DNA of 33,609 bases from an uncultured bacterium (GTDB taxonomy: Bacteria > Myxococcota_A > UBA796 > CAJQPC01): contig CAJQPC010000052.1 of NCBI GenBank assembly GCA_905480105.1, positions 1-33,609 on the forward strand, in the 5' to 3' direction. Within the stretch, counting starts at the first letter, position 1; each line of letters begins with the position of its first letter. Shown here piece by piece: positions 16,955 to 25,554 of the stretch. The position numbers and the translations under genes were made by a program. Under the pieces are notes generated by a model. It had not been told where the DNA came from and did not search any database. It was given only the letters and a program-made list of their open reading frames with translations.

Positions 16955-17500
16955 ATGCTGCTGCTTTTGACCACTCTGGCCCTGGCCCAGGACCCTGCTC
17001 CAGAAGGCGAGACTCAGTCAACGCCGGTTTCTGAGACAGAGACGAGCGTGCCAAGCGAAGGATTGACCCCTGTGGTCAAGGTCGTTGCTCCAAAAGCAGT
17101 GGGTACCTACAAGCAGGGATACGATGCGGGTCGTGTGGCCGCCGAAGAGTTTGTGGACTGGCTGCAGCCTGCGGTGGCTGGCGCAGGAGTCGGCGCGGGT
17201 GCAGCGGGAGTGGGTGTGGTCTGTGGAGGTGTGGTTTGCGGTGCCCCGGCGGTGCTCGGTGGCGCGGGCTACCAGACCTACAAGACCCGAAAGGATGTGC
17301 CGGCCCCCCCTCCCGGCGAATGGCAGCAGCGGAGCGCAGAGTTTCAGACTGGATTCATCCAGGGATTCCAAGCACGGGCCAATCAAAAGCGTACCCGTTG
17401 GGCGCTGGCGGGTGGAGCAACGGGGGCCGTGGTCGGAGCAGGTGTTGGTCTGGTCGTCGTTGCGGTGCTCTACGACCGCCAAGGACGCGACTTCATTTAG
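16955..17500 (+). CDS. Small Gly-zipper membrane protein, paralogue of previous gene
   Basis: 181 residues. The start ATG is fixed by an in-frame TAG seven codons upstream, and GGCGGAGG is the ribosome site. The signal MLLLLTTLALAQD has no basic residue. A Pro/Thr/Glu-rich linker follows, then YKQGYDAGRVAAEEFVDW and Gly/Ala/Val-rich hydrophobic segments (about 72-100). EFQTGFIQGFQARANQKRTRW precedes a last Gly-rich transmembrane helix (about 148-172). The repeated Gly spacing resembles glycine-zipper membrane proteins. It sits 18 bases after its paralogue and ends 24 bases before an intrinsic terminator, so the two form a short operon. Confidence 0.75.
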   Translation: MLLLLTTLALAQDPAPEGETQSTPVSETETSVPSEGLTPVVKVVAPKAVGTYKQGYDAGRVAAEEFVDWLQPAVAGAGVGAGAAGVGVVCGGVVCGAPAVLGGAGYQTYKTRKDVPAPPPGEWQQRSAEFQTGFIQGFQARANQKRTRWALAGGATGAVVGAGVGLVVVAVLYDRQGRDFI

Positions 17501-17524
17501 AAGAGGGGCACGCCTGTTGATGTA

Positions 17525-17554
17525 GAAGCCTACTTTTAGTGGGTTTCTTTTTTT
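17525..17554 (+). terminator. Rho-independent terminator
   Basis: A 9-bp stem (17525-17533 with 17539-17547, two G-T wobbles) closes a 5-base loop and is followed directly by seven T's (17548-17554). It ends the two-gene paralogue operon and is the best intrinsic terminator in the window. The flanking 100 bases are unusually AT-rich for this DNA. Confidence 0.88.
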
Positions 17555-17643
17555 ATATGTATTTCAAGTACTTGGAGTACGGCACATGAAGGTTTAGGTA
17601 ATTATAGGTTGACGCGTCAAGACAACCATGTGACCAATCGAGC

Positions 17644-18051
17644 ATGTTGATGCTGTTCTTGACGCTGTTGGCCTGTCATGGTGTGGATCTCTTGGGTGCG
17701 ATGTCACACTCGGAAGGGCCGTATATGGAGGGTATGTGGGAAGCACGCGCTCTGACTCTTCAGGCAGGTCTTGCCGAGGCGGAGGCGCTTCACGGGGCAG
17801 GCCAGGCCAATGCAGCCAAGCGGATGGTGCGGGATGTCTACCAGGGAAGCTTTGAACCCGAGCTCGAAGTTTTGGTGCGCGAGCAGGGTAGTCGGGCCTT
17901 GGCGGCGGAGCTGGAATATAGCTTTGGGTTGCTGGAGCGGGCCATGGGCCAGGGCGACGCTGAGCGTGTGACCAGCCTGCGCTCTGAGATCGAAGCCGGC
18001 GTGTTCGCTCAGGCCCAAGACTTTGATACCCGGAAGCTTGTGCTGCGCTAG
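17644..18051 (+). CDS. Lipoprotein resembling periplasmic domain of FTR1-type iron permeases
   Basis: 135 residues starting MLMLFLTLLAC, with the lipobox Cys at 11 and no basic residue before it. An in-frame TAG lies 13 codons upstream with no other start between. The mature part is all helical: LTLQAGLAEAEALHGAGQANAAKRMVRDVYQGSFEPELEVL, then LAAELEYSFGLLERAMGQGD. The pattern aYxxxFEPxExxL followed by xxxE..F..L..A...GD is what I associate with the N-terminal periplasmic region of bacterial FTR1/EfeU-like proteins. The permease part (REGLE motifs) is absent here. Metal binding is possible but unproven; it could simply be a helical bundle. Confidence 0.7.
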   Translation: MLMLFLTLLACHGVDLLGAMSHSEGPYMEGMWEARALTLQAGLAEAEALHGAGQANAAKRMVRDVYQGSFEPELEVLVREQGSRALAAELEYSFGLLERAMGQGDAERVTSLRSEIEAGVFAQAQDFDTRKLVLR

Positions 18052-18241
18052 CGACGGTCAGTCCGTAGCACCCGGCTGGTGGGACCCAGTTCCGCACCGG
18101 CAGACGCCCATTCTCCATGCCTTCATCACGGCCCTTGACAGGCTCACTCGTCTGCAGCGGCTTGAACCTGCTTGTTGGTCACAGGCTCCTCCTGGCTTGA
18201 GCGCGTTAGGGGGAGATACCTCATCAATCGCGGAGGTTGCC

Positions 18242-18805
18242 ATGCCCCAGTGGGCCACAGATCTGGGTGCCGAGCTCGTTGGACGCGCCGACCAGACCGC
18301 CATTGGCTTTCGCGGAGTTCTGGGCCTCCTGGGCACGGGCCTGACCTTCATGGGTGGCCGCCTCTACAAACTGAGCATTCTGGTCCCAGGCATTGTGCTG
18401 GGTCTCTTCATCGGTACCCTGTTGCCCACGGACATAGATGCAGCCATTCGTGCGGTCTTGGCCGTGATTCTGGCAGGATTGGGGGCCTTGATCTGCCGCT
18501 TCGTGGAGCGGGCCGCTATCTCGGTGTTTGGGGCTGTGCTCGCAGGCGGATTGAGCTATACCGTGTGGCCAGTATTCGAGGGTCAAGCTGCGCCTTGGTA
18601 TGTTCCAGCACTCGCTGCCGCGGTGGGGTTGTTGCTCTTTCCCAAGCTCTTCCACGCCCTGCTCCGCCCCTTGACCGCTCTCCTTGGCGGCATGCTCGTC
18701 GCCATCTCGCTGGGCTACCCCGGCAATCCCTTGGTCATTGGCGGTGTGGCGGCGCTGGGCATGATCGTCCAGTTCTCTCTTCAAGCCAAGAAGGACGAGA
18801 AGTGA
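18242..18805 (+). CDS. Multi-pass membrane protein, TMEM198/DUF4203-like
   Basis: From ATG 18242 (GGAGG five bases upstream) the protein has 187 residues and about six or seven hydrophobic helices. Gly-rich turns between them include GFRGVLGLLGTGLTFMGGRL, PGIVLGLFIGTLL and LLGGMLVAISLGYPGN. This pattern of short Gly-rich helices resembles the TMEM198/DUF4203 family. The open frame extends upstream to 18023, but that part reads as non-coding. The stop overlaps the next start (GTGA at 18802-18805), so the two genes are coupled. Location is the inner membrane; function unknown. Confidence 0.8.
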   Translation: MPQWATDLGAELVGRADQTAIGFRGVLGLLGTGLTFMGGRLYKLSILVPGIVLGLFIGTLLPTDIDAAIRAVLAVILAGLGALICRFVERAAISVFGAVLAGGLSYTVWPVFEGQAAPWYVPALAAAVGLLLFPKLFHALLRPLTALLGGMLVAISLGYPGNPLVIGGVAALGMIVQFSLQAKKDEK

Positions 18806-19392
18806 TCTTGGCCTGGGCCATCGGCTGCGCGCCATCGGCCATGTTGGGCACGCCGCTGCCGCTGGCGATGGCTCCAAACGGCATGGGCACCCCGGCCGAG
18901 GTCAGTGTGGCCCTCACGGGCACCGGCCCTGTCGCCGAGCCCCAAGAAGGTGGCTGCATCCTCCTCGGAGGCTGCGAAGGGCTCAGCGGTCAGATCTCGG
19001 CCCGCTTCACTTGGCGAGAGCGCGTTGATTTGGGGGGGGTCGCTTTCGCTGGAAACACCAGTGGTCTGGGGGCCGGCGTCTATGGGCGCTTTTGGTACGT
19101 GGACAATTCGCGCTTTCGCCTGGGCGGTGAGCTGCAGGCTGGGTTCGCCTGGGTGGCGGCTGGTGTACCCATCGCCGGCATGGTGCACGAGCGCGTCTGG
19201 ATCACTGCAAACCCCAGCATCGGCCTGCGCAGTCTGAGCGTCATGCGCGTTCCAATGGGGGTGGCCATCCGTCTCGGTGAACGCACCTGGCTAAGTGCCG
19301 AGATGGCTGTGGGTTGGGACCCTTGGCGGGTTTTCCAAGACCCCGAGGCTGTGCAGCTACAGGGCTCAGCAGGCGTCAGTCGCCGCTTCTAA
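18802..19392 (+). CDS. Predicted beta-barrel-like envelope protein
   Basis: 196 residues starting at GTG inside the stop of the preceding gene. The short N-terminus ILAWAIGC could be a minimal lipoprotein signal. The rest alternates short amphipathic beta strands ending in aromatic residues (ISARFTWRERVDLGGVAFAG, GAGVYGRFWYVDNSRFRLGG, WLSAEMAVGWDPW). The last residues, VQLQGSAGVSRRF, end in Phe as outer-membrane barrels do. The open frame continues upstream to 18172 but overlaps the DUF4203-like gene and is not coding there. I infer an outer-membrane barrel of about eight strands; no family is recognised. Confidence 0.7.
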   Translation: MILAWAIGCAPSAMLGTPLPLAMAPNGMGTPAEVSVALTGTGPVAEPQEGGCILLGGCEGLSGQISARFTWRERVDLGGVAFAGNTSGLGAGVYGRFWYVDNSRFRLGGELQAGFAWVAAGVPIAGMVHERVWITANPSIGLRSLSVMRVPMGVAIRLGERTWLSAEMAVGWDPWRVFQDPEAVQLQGSAGVSRRF

Positions 19393-19424
19393 GCAAGCCC
19401 TGATGCTCACGGCCTGTACCTGGA

Positions 19425-20987
19425 TTACTCTCGCTCCCCCCATGCCCAAGCCTCTGCCAAGTCTTTGACCAAACGGCGCTCCTGCCGCGGGGCACTCAGG
19501 TAGCGCAGCACCCCCAAGAGCGGGCGTCTGGCCTGGTCGTCGGGAAGCTCCTCCGAGAGGCGCAGGGCGGCCAAGGCAGCGTGGGTCCTGTGAGCGGACT
19601 GCAGCGGCAGGGCGGTCTGTCCATCGAGACCCAGCTGCATCACGGCACCACGCAGGGCCGGCATGTTGAGCTGTTTACCGATTGCGAGTGCTCGGACAGA
19701 GTCCCGCAGAGCGGCCGCATGGAGAAGGGCGGACACATCTCCCTGGGCAGGCTCTTCTAAGCCCGCCGGCTCTCCATCTAATGTGCAGAGTTCTGCTACG
19801 CGCCAGACCCCAAAGAGCAGCAGGCGAACCACCCGCGCGTCGTGCCAGCGAGACACCAGGTCTTGAAGGGCTTGGGCGTGAGTTAAGACCTGGGCCAGCT
19901 CCATCCAGCCTTGGGGTACGCCGGGATCAAAGTCGAGTCGCAGATCGGCGCGCAGGAGGCGCTCAGTCGCACCCAAGGCCAAGATCTCTGCCAAGTCCGG
20001 CAGAGGAACGCCACCCTGAATGGCTTTGAGCCACTCTGCGAAGCAGTGCTCAGGGCCCGTCTCCACCAGCGCGCGTAGCAGCCCGCTTCGGTCGAACCAT
20101 GCTGGTGCGCCTTTGATCGACGCTCGGTGTAGGGCGGCCAGATCCAAGGGGTCCAGACGTTGTCGCAGAGGCAGCCATTCCGGCTGCGCCTCCCAGCGCT
20201 CGGCCTGTGCCAGCTGCAGACCCAACCCAGCCAGAACCTGCGCGGCTTGGATCGGACTGGCCCTCGAGCACTCCAGGAGATCAAAAACGCGGCTCACCTG
20301 AATCAGCCCCTGACCCAAGTCCAGAAAATGATCCGAGCACAGGCCCAGCAGCGCCCCCTCGATGTCGGCCCGGTTCCATCCAGAGAGTGCCGCGCCAGCC
20401 AACAGGGCTGCAAGGTCCTGGGCCTCGCCCTGCTCCGCAGCGGTGTGTAAGCGCGCGTCGAACGGGGACAGCTCACCGGCTGCACAAGGCGCTGGAAGGT
20501 CAGCTTGAGGGGGCAGCGAGAGCAGTAACTCCAAGGGACCCATCGCGATTTGCGCCAGGGCTGGTCCCCTTTTTGCACGGCTCAGGTGCATCGCGTCCGC
20601 TGCCAAGGCCACCACGCCCGCGTTTTGCATCGCCAAGCGCAAGAGCAGTTCAGCCGTCGGGTGACCGTCTTGTACCCAAAGGACAAGAGCTCGAACACTA
20701 CTTGTGTGATCCTGAAGGCGCAGCGCGAACGCCAAGCCCTCCCAGAGTGCCTCGACGTTTTCCCGTTCGGGGACCATGGCTTGTGCTCGGCCGTCTCTTA
20801 CTCGGGTCTCTAACAGGGGCAAACGACGGTTCAAAGCACCTGGACGGCCTTCTCGCGCCAGAACAATAGCGCCCGTTAAAAGCATCAGCTGCAGGTCTCG
20901 CCCGCCAGGAACGGGCGCCCACACGCCGACCGTCAGGGAGCTCAAGGGGATGGGGTGCGACCACGGCATGCTGCTTGGCTTATCCAC
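19425..20987 (-). CDS. Large helical protein of unknown function
   Basis: 520 residues from GTG 20987; ATG 20969 is an alternative start, 10 bases past the stop of a possible small upstream gene. A GGAGG lies about 12 bases before the GTG. There is no signal peptide or clear transmembrane helix. The N-terminal part (25-125) is mixed alpha/beta (LQLMLLTGAIVLAREG, SSVRALVLWVQDG). From about 170 to the end it is Leu/Ala-rich helical repeats, which could be HEAT/ankyrin-like ([40 protein letters not shown]). I do not recognise a family. It is convergent with the barrel-like gene and divergent from the repeat protein. Confidence 0.75.
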   Translation of the reverse strand: MDKPSSMPWSHPIPLSSLTVGVWAPVPGGRDLQLMLLTGAIVLAREGRPGALNRRLPLLETRVRDGRAQAMVPERENVEALWEGLAFALRLQDHTSSVRALVLWVQDGHPTAELLLRLAMQNAGVVALAADAMHLSRAKRGPALAQIAMGPLELLLSLPPQADLPAPCAAGELSPFDARLHTAAEQGEAQDLAALLAGAALSGWNRADIEGALLGLCSDHFLDLGQGLIQVSRVFDLLECSRASPIQAAQVLAGLGLQLAQAERWEAQPEWLPLRQRLDPLDLAALHRASIKGAPAWFDRSGLLRALVETGPEHCFAEWLKAIQGGVPLPDLAEILALGATERLLRADLRLDFDPGVPQGWMELAQVLTHAQALQDLVSRWHDARVVRLLLFGVWRVAELCTLDGEPAGLEEPAQGDVSALLHAAALRDSVRALAIGKQLNMPALRGAVMQLGLDGQTALPLQSAHRTHAALAALRLSEELPDDQARRPLLGVLRYLSAPRQERRLVKDLAEAWAWGERE

Positions 20988-21108
20988 CCTTGCGTTGCAC
21001 CTCCAGGGCTTCTTCGGCTTGTGTGCTCCCAGCCCGCATTGCTTTATGTCCCAGCATCAGGCGGTCCAGGGGGAAGGGGGGACGAAGCGCCTCCGCACGG
21101 CGACCCAC
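20980..21108 (-). CDS. Possible small protein upstream of the 520-residue gene
   Basis: An open frame runs from a TAG at about 21155 to TAA at 20982-20980 (58 codons). Its first standard start is GTG at 21108, giving 42 residues; an ATG gives 25. The translation (ALRPPFPLDRLMLGHKAMRAG, then AEEALEVQRKGG) reads like a natural helix-turn-helix and overlaps the GTG start of the next gene by 8 bases. No good ribosome site is seen for the GTG. It may be a small gene, the tail of a decayed gene or chance. Confidence 0.3.
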   Translation of the reverse strand: MGRRAEALRPPFPLDRLMLGHKAMRAGSTQAEEALEVQRKGG

Positions 21109-21187
21109 GTCCAGAAGGGACTGGCTCAGGCGCGTCCGAGCCCTTGCCTTTTCCCCCTAAGCGGGGCGAATCCAGGTCGGGCGGGCG

Positions 21188-21204
21188 GACACAAGGCTTG
21201 TGTC
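21188..21204. promoter_or_regulatory. 17-bp palindromic operator candidate
   Basis: GACACAAGGCTTGTGTC is perfectly symmetrical about the central G, with 8-bp arms, 85 bases upstream of the repeat-protein start. Its right arm covers the candidate -35 hexamer, as expected of a repressor or activator site. Confidence 0.45.
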
Positions 21205-21225
21205 AGGCGCCGCTCACGCTATGGT
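21198..21225 (+). promoter_or_regulatory. Candidate sigma-70-type promoter
   Basis: TTGTGT (21198-21203) and TATGGT (21220-21225) are separated by 16 bases and lie 64 bases before the ATG at 21289. Both hexamers match the consensus only in part. Confidence 0.25.
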
Positions 21226-21288
21226 GGGCGTGTACCAAGACCCGCTGGGCTGATCACCCTCCGGGCATCGCTCTTCTAAGGTTTCGTC

Positions 21289-24200
21289 ATGCGCCGTTTC
21301 ACAGTCCTCCTGCCCTCCTTGACAATGGGCTTGCTCGCCCTGCCTTCAACCGCTCAGGCGGCCGGTCAAATGTCGAGCTCTGCGGGGTTCTGGTACGTCG
21401 ATCATGGGGACTGTGGAACGTGGGTCAATCCGGACACCGGTGATGGATTTCAGATCACCGATCCATACAGTTATTCGACCTCGCCTGGTGTGGGGGACAT
21501 CGACCTGACCTACGCCGATCAGCAGTTCATGCAGATCACGATGGAGTTCGACCAGTCCAGCACCTCTTACTTTTACGAAGCCAACGACGCGGATGGCGTC
21601 TGCGACTGGACTGTGGATACGGAGTCATACGGTGGGGCCGATGCGCTGCACGTCTTCCGTATCGGTGACTTGCTCATTACCCGCTACACCTATGTGAATG
21701 CGACGGTCGCTCGCACCAGCGGCGGGACGACCATCGACTACGCGATGATGACCCGTGTCTGGTACGAGGTGTACAACATCGGTACCGCCGACATCAGCGA
21801 CTTTCGCATGATGCACGGCATCAATCCGGAGCCGGACTACGACACTTACGGTACCAATACCTCCATCAACGATGTCGAGGACCTGGACACCAGTGACAGC
21901 TTGGATGACTGGGCGGGTGCCACCGGCAGCTCCGGCGCCACCATGGGGATTGCACCCTGTGACCCCAGTAACGGACTGTTGGGCTTTGGCAGCAACGACA
22001 CCGACGCGGACACCGTTTGGTCTGACCCGGGCGGTTCGACCAGCGATGCATCCGTGCATTACACATACGAGTCGACCACCATCGCTGCGGGAGACGCTGT
22101 CAGCTACGGCTTCTACGTCGGCGTGGGCACCTCGGAGGACATCACGTCGCTGTACACGAGCTACGCGGCCAGCGGTGCTCTGAGCATCGGCGATGTCTGC
22201 TCGGACTGTGACGACGACGGAGACGGATTCTCGGACTCGGTCTGCTACGGCAGCGACTGTGACGACAACGACGCTACGATCAACCCGGCCGCGTCGGAGA
22301 TTTGGTACGACGGCACCGATCAGGACTGCGACGGCGAGAGTGATTACGACGCGGATGCAGATGGCTTTGACTCCGACGCATACGGCGGCAGCGACTGCGA
22401 CGACACCGACGCTGCAGTAAACGTCACCGCGACCGAGGTCTGGTACGACGGCGTAGACCAGGACTGTGACGGCGCCAGCGACTACGACGCGGACGAGGAC
22501 GGCGAGGACTCCAGTGCGTATGGTGGAGACGACTGCGACGACACCCTGAGCTACGTGAACTCCTCGGCCAGTGAGACTTGGTACGACGGTGTGGACCAGG
22601 ACTGCGACGGTGCCAGTGACTATGACGCAGATGGGGATGGCGAGGACTTTGACGCCTTTGGTGGGAGCGACTGCGATGACACCGACGCGAGTATTTCATC
22701 CTCGGCCACGGAGACCTGGTACGACGGCATCGACACCGACTGTGATGGGTTGAGCGACTATGACGCGGATGGGGATGGAGAGGACAGCAGCGATTACGGT
22801 GGCGATGACTGTGACGACACCGACAGCACGATCAACACGGGCGCAACGGAGATCGACGGCAACGGCATCGACGAGGACTGTGATGGATACGACGGCGGCG
22901 TGGACAGCGACGGCGACGGTCTGGACGACGACGACGAGATCAGCATCTACGGGACGGATCCCGACGAAGCTGACACAGACGGCGACGGCTTGAGCGACGG
23001 TGAAGAAATCAACACATACGGTACAGATCCACTGGACGAAGATACCGACGGCGAAGGGCTAAGCGACGGGGAAGAGGTGTTGACCTATGGCACCGACCCC
23101 AACGATAAAAACAGCGACGACGATGGCCTGAATGACTACCGCGAGGTGACCGAGACTGGCACCGACCCCAACCTGGCGGACACGGACGGCGATGGTCTGA
23201 GAGATGGCGACGAGGTCAAGCTTTACGGCACCGATCCCAACCTGGCTGACACGGATGGGGATGGCCTGAGCGATGGGGACGAGATCAACATCTATGGGAC
23301 GGACCCCTTGGTCGCAGACAGCGATGGAGATGGGCTAAGCGACGGGGACGAGGTGTTGACCTACGGCACCGATCCCAACCTGAGTGATACGGACGGTGAG
23401 GGCCTCTCGGACTACGAAGAGGTCATCGAACTCGGCACGGACCCCTTGCTCCAAGATACCGACGGCGACGGCTGTGACGACTACGAAGAGGTCGCCGTCA
23501 CCGGCTCGGATCCTACCCTGGTGGATACGGATGGCGATGGCTTAGACGACTGCGAGGAAGCGACCCTGGGCACCGATCCCACCCGAGCAGACTCGGACGG
23601 TGACGGTCTGAGCGACGGAGAAGAGGTCAACAGTTTTGGTTCAGACCCCAATGATTCCGACACGGACAATGATGGCTTGGACGACGCCCGCGAGCAGGAG
23701 GCCGGCACCGACCCTGAAGTGGCAGATACAGACGGGGACGGACTGAGCGACGGAGAGGAGGTCGACTCCGTTGGCACGGATCCCTTGGATTCTGATACCG
23801 ATTCCGATGGCCTGGAGGACGGAGAGGAGCTGGATGACTACGGCTCAGACCCCTTCGACTCTGACACAGATGACGACGGCCTGACGGACTCTGAAGAGGT
23901 CAACTCTACCGGTACAGATCCCGCTGATTCGGACAGTGATGACGACGGTATTGATGATGGAACCGAAGTCGAGGTTGACGGCACCGATCCCCTCGTCTCA
24001 GACATCGGCCCTGGTGAAACCGACACCGATGGTGACGGGCTGAGTGACGACGAAGAGAATGCTCTGGGCACGGACCCAAGCGTGGCCGACACGGACGGCG
24101 ATGGCCTGAGCGATGGAGAGGAGGTCAACTCCTATGGCACGGACCCCGTTGACCCAGACTCGGACAACGACGGTCTGAGCGATGGGGAAGAGGTAAACTC

Positions 24201-25470
24201 TTACGGCACGGACCCCAACAACGCGGACAGTGACGGGGACCGCCTAAGCGACGCGGAGGAAATCGACTCTTACGGTACTGACCCCAACGACGCGGACAGT
24301 GACGGTGATGGCATCCCGGATGGAGCGGAGGTGGACACCTACTCCACCGACCCCAACAGCGCCGACAGCGACGGAGATGGCCTGGACGACGGCGTTGAGG
24401 TCTACTCTACGGATACCGATCCAAACGCTGCGGACAGCGACATGGATGGCCTCAGTGACAGCGAAGAGGTCAATACCACCGGCACAGACCCCAATGACCC
24501 GGATAGCGACAATGGCGGCGCGAGTGATGGCGTAGAGGACGCCGCGGGTACCGACAGTGGTCTGCCTCGTGATGATGTTGACCAGGGAACCGATTCTGAT
24601 GGGGACGGGCTGAGCGATCTGGAGGAGGCTGCCTTGGGCACCGACCCCAACAACAGCGACACGGATGGCGACGGGCTGAACGATGGGGACGAGGTTGAAG
24701 TGTATGGGTCTGACCCCACCCTGACTGACACGGATGGTGACGGCCTGGACGACTACACGGAAGTCATGGATACCAATACCGACCCGGCGGATTCCGACTC
24801 TGATAACGACGCCCTGAGTGACGGGGAGGAGTTGGTTGAGGGGACGGATCCAAATGTCGCGGACAGCGACGGCGACGGCTTGGGCGATGGAGCCGAAGTC
24901 GATACATGGGAGACGGACCCACTGGACCAGGACAGTGACGACGATGGACTGACGGATGGCCAAGAAGCCGACGGAACGGACACCGACCCCAACGACGCAG
25001 ACACCGATGATGGTGGACGAAGTGATGGGGACGAGGTCAACACGGACGGCACGGACCCTCTTGACCCCTCTGATGACCTGATGGACACGGATGGTGATGG
25101 CCTGACGGACTACGCCGAGGAGAACATCCACGGTACGGACCCGCTGGATTCAGACACCGATGACGATGGGCTGAGTGACGGAGAGGAAGTGCTGGAGACT
25201 GGCACCGACCCCTTGGACGCGGACACCGACGACGGTGGCGTGAACGACGGTGAGGAGCTGGACCGCGGTAGCGACCCCTTCGACCCAAGTGACGACTTTC
25301 CTGACACCGGCGAGACGAGTGACACGCTGGATACGGGGGTTGTAGACACGATGTACAAGGGCGGCGGTGGCTGCAGCTGCAGCACCGCTCCGGAGTCTAA
25401 GAGCGTGCCTGCCCTGGCCGGAATCTTCGGTCTACTGGGCGGCTTGCTGGTTTTGCGCAGGCGGAGCTGA
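21289..25470 (+). CDS. Secreted MopE/TSP3-repeat protein with MYXO-CTERM-like anchor
   Basis: 1393 residues. The signal peptide spans 1-25 ([10 protein letters not shown], cleavage near TAQA-AG). Residues about 26-300 form a beta-rich domain rich in aromatic residues and Thr/Ser. Residues about 303-537 hold five MopE-type putative metal-binding repeats ([24 protein letters not shown]). About 540-1340 is a stalk of 34 thrombospondin-type-3-like repeats of about 23 residues ([23 protein letters not shown]), each with the Dx[DN]xDG pattern of calcium sites. The C-terminus GGGGCSCS, a hydrophobic helix and RRRS matches MYXO-CTERM sorting, so it is probably surface-anchored by a myxosortase. Antisense frames over the repeats are artefacts. 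Likely role: calcium-stabilised surface stalk or adhesin; ligand unknown. Confidence 0.93.
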   Translation: MRRFTVLLPSLTMGLLALPSTAQAAGQMSSSAGFWYVDHGDCGTWVNPDTGDGFQITDPYSYSTSPGVGDIDLTYADQQFMQITMEFDQSSTSYFYEANDADGVCDWTVDTESYGGADALHVFRIGDLLITRYTYVNATVARTSGGTTIDYAMMTRVWYEVYNIGTADISDFRMMHGINPEPDYDTYGTNTSINDVEDLDTSDSLDDWAGATGSSGATMGIAPCDPSNGLLGFGSNDTDADTVWSDPGGSTSDASVHYTYESTTIAAGDAVSYGFYVGVGTSEDITSLYTSYAASGALSIGDVCSDCDDDGDGFSDSVCYGSDCDDNDATINPAASEIWYDGTDQDCDGESDYDADADGFDSDAYGGSDCDDTDAAVNVTATEVWYDGVDQDCDGASDYDADEDGEDSSAYGGDDCDDTLSYVNSSASETWYDGVDQDCDGASDYDADGDGEDFDAFGGSDCDDTDASISSSATETWYDGIDTDCDGLSDYDADGDGEDSSDYGGDDCDDTDSTINTGATEIDGNGIDEDCDGYDGGVDSDGDGLDDDDEISIYGTDPDEADTDGDGLSDGEEINTYGTDPLDEDTDGEGLSDGEEVLTYGTDPNDKNSDDDGLNDYREVTETGTDPNLADTDGDGLRDGDEVKLYGTDPNLADTDGDGLSDGDEINIYGTDPLVADSDGDGLSDGDEVLTYGTDPNLSDTDGEGLSDYEEVIELGTDPLLQDTDGDGCDDYEEVAVTGSDPTLVDTDGDGLDDCEEATLGTDPTRADSDGDGLSDGEEVNSFGSDPNDSDTDNDGLDDAREQEAGTDPEVADTDGDGLSDGEEVDSVGTDPLDSDTDSDGLEDGEELDDYGSDPFDSDTDDDGLTDSEEVNSTGTDPADSDSDDDGIDDGTEVEVDGTDPLVSDIGPGETDTDGDGLSDDEENALGTDPSVADTDGDGLSDGEEVNSYGTDPVDPDSDNDGLSDGEEVNSYGTDPNNADSDGDRLSDAEEIDSYGTDPNDADSDGDGIPDGAEVDTYSTDPNSADSDGDGLDDGVEVYSTDTDPNAADSDMDGLSDSEEVNTTGTDPNDPDSDNGGASDGVEDAAGTDSGLPRDDVDQGTDSDGDGLSDLEEAALGTDPNNSDTDGDGLNDGDEVEVYGSDPTLTDTDGDGLDDYTEVMDTNTDPADSDSDNDALSDGEELVEGTDPNVADSDGDGLGDGAEVDTWETDPLDQDSDDDGLTDGQEADGTDTDPNDADTDDGGRSDGDEVNTDGTDPLDPSDDLMDTDGDGLTDYAEENIHGTDPLDSDTDDDGLSDGEEVLETGTDPLDADTDDGGVNDGEELDRGSDPFDPSDDFPDTGETSDTLDTGVVDTMYKGGGGCSCSTAPESKSVPALAGIFGLLGGLLVLRRRS
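22903..25302 (+). repeat. 34 tandem TSP3-like coding repeats (about 69 bp each)
   Basis: The repeats code for the stalk of the surface protein. DNA copies differ widely at third positions while the protein pattern stays, indicating old, selected repeats rather than recent expansion. By linker length they fall into blocks of 16, 8, 7 and 3. Confidence 0.9.
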
Positions 25471-25521
25471 CGCGGTTGGTGTCGGCCGCTCAAAGTAGAC
25501 CCAGCGACTGGAGACAATGAA

Positions 25522-25554
25522 GTGTCTGTTCACTCGGGTGACGAGTGCTTACAC
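25522..25554. terminator. Hairpin between convergent genes
   Basis: CACTCG (25531-25536) and CGAGTG (25542-25547) form a 6-bp stem with a 5-base loop, enclosed by GTGT/ACAC that could extend it. It lies between the stops of the repeat protein and the histidine kinase. No T tract follows. Confidence 0.35.

Larger units (their letters stand above)
20988..21288. other. Intergenic control region of the repeat protein
   Basis: About 300 bases between divergent genes. It contains the possible small minus-strand frame (20980-21108), the 17-bp palindrome at 21188-21204 and a candidate promoter at 21198-21225. Nothing else was seen. Confidence 0.5.

Noticed and set aside
18172..18801. Upstream extension of the barrel-like frame (to 406 residues)
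   Set aside because: It overlaps the DUF4203-like gene for its whole length and the translation is not protein-like; the GTGA overlap gives a natural start.
24244..25131. A 295-residue minus-strand open frame opposite the TSP3 repeats, with similar shorter ones nearby
   Set aside because: The periodic Asp/Gly codons of the repeats make antisense frames open; the translations are repetitive Ile/Val/Arg strings without a start context.
22903..25302. CRISPR-like or satellite array
   Set aside because: The 69-base period is fully coding, with no identical repeats or unique spacers; it is a protein repeat stalk.
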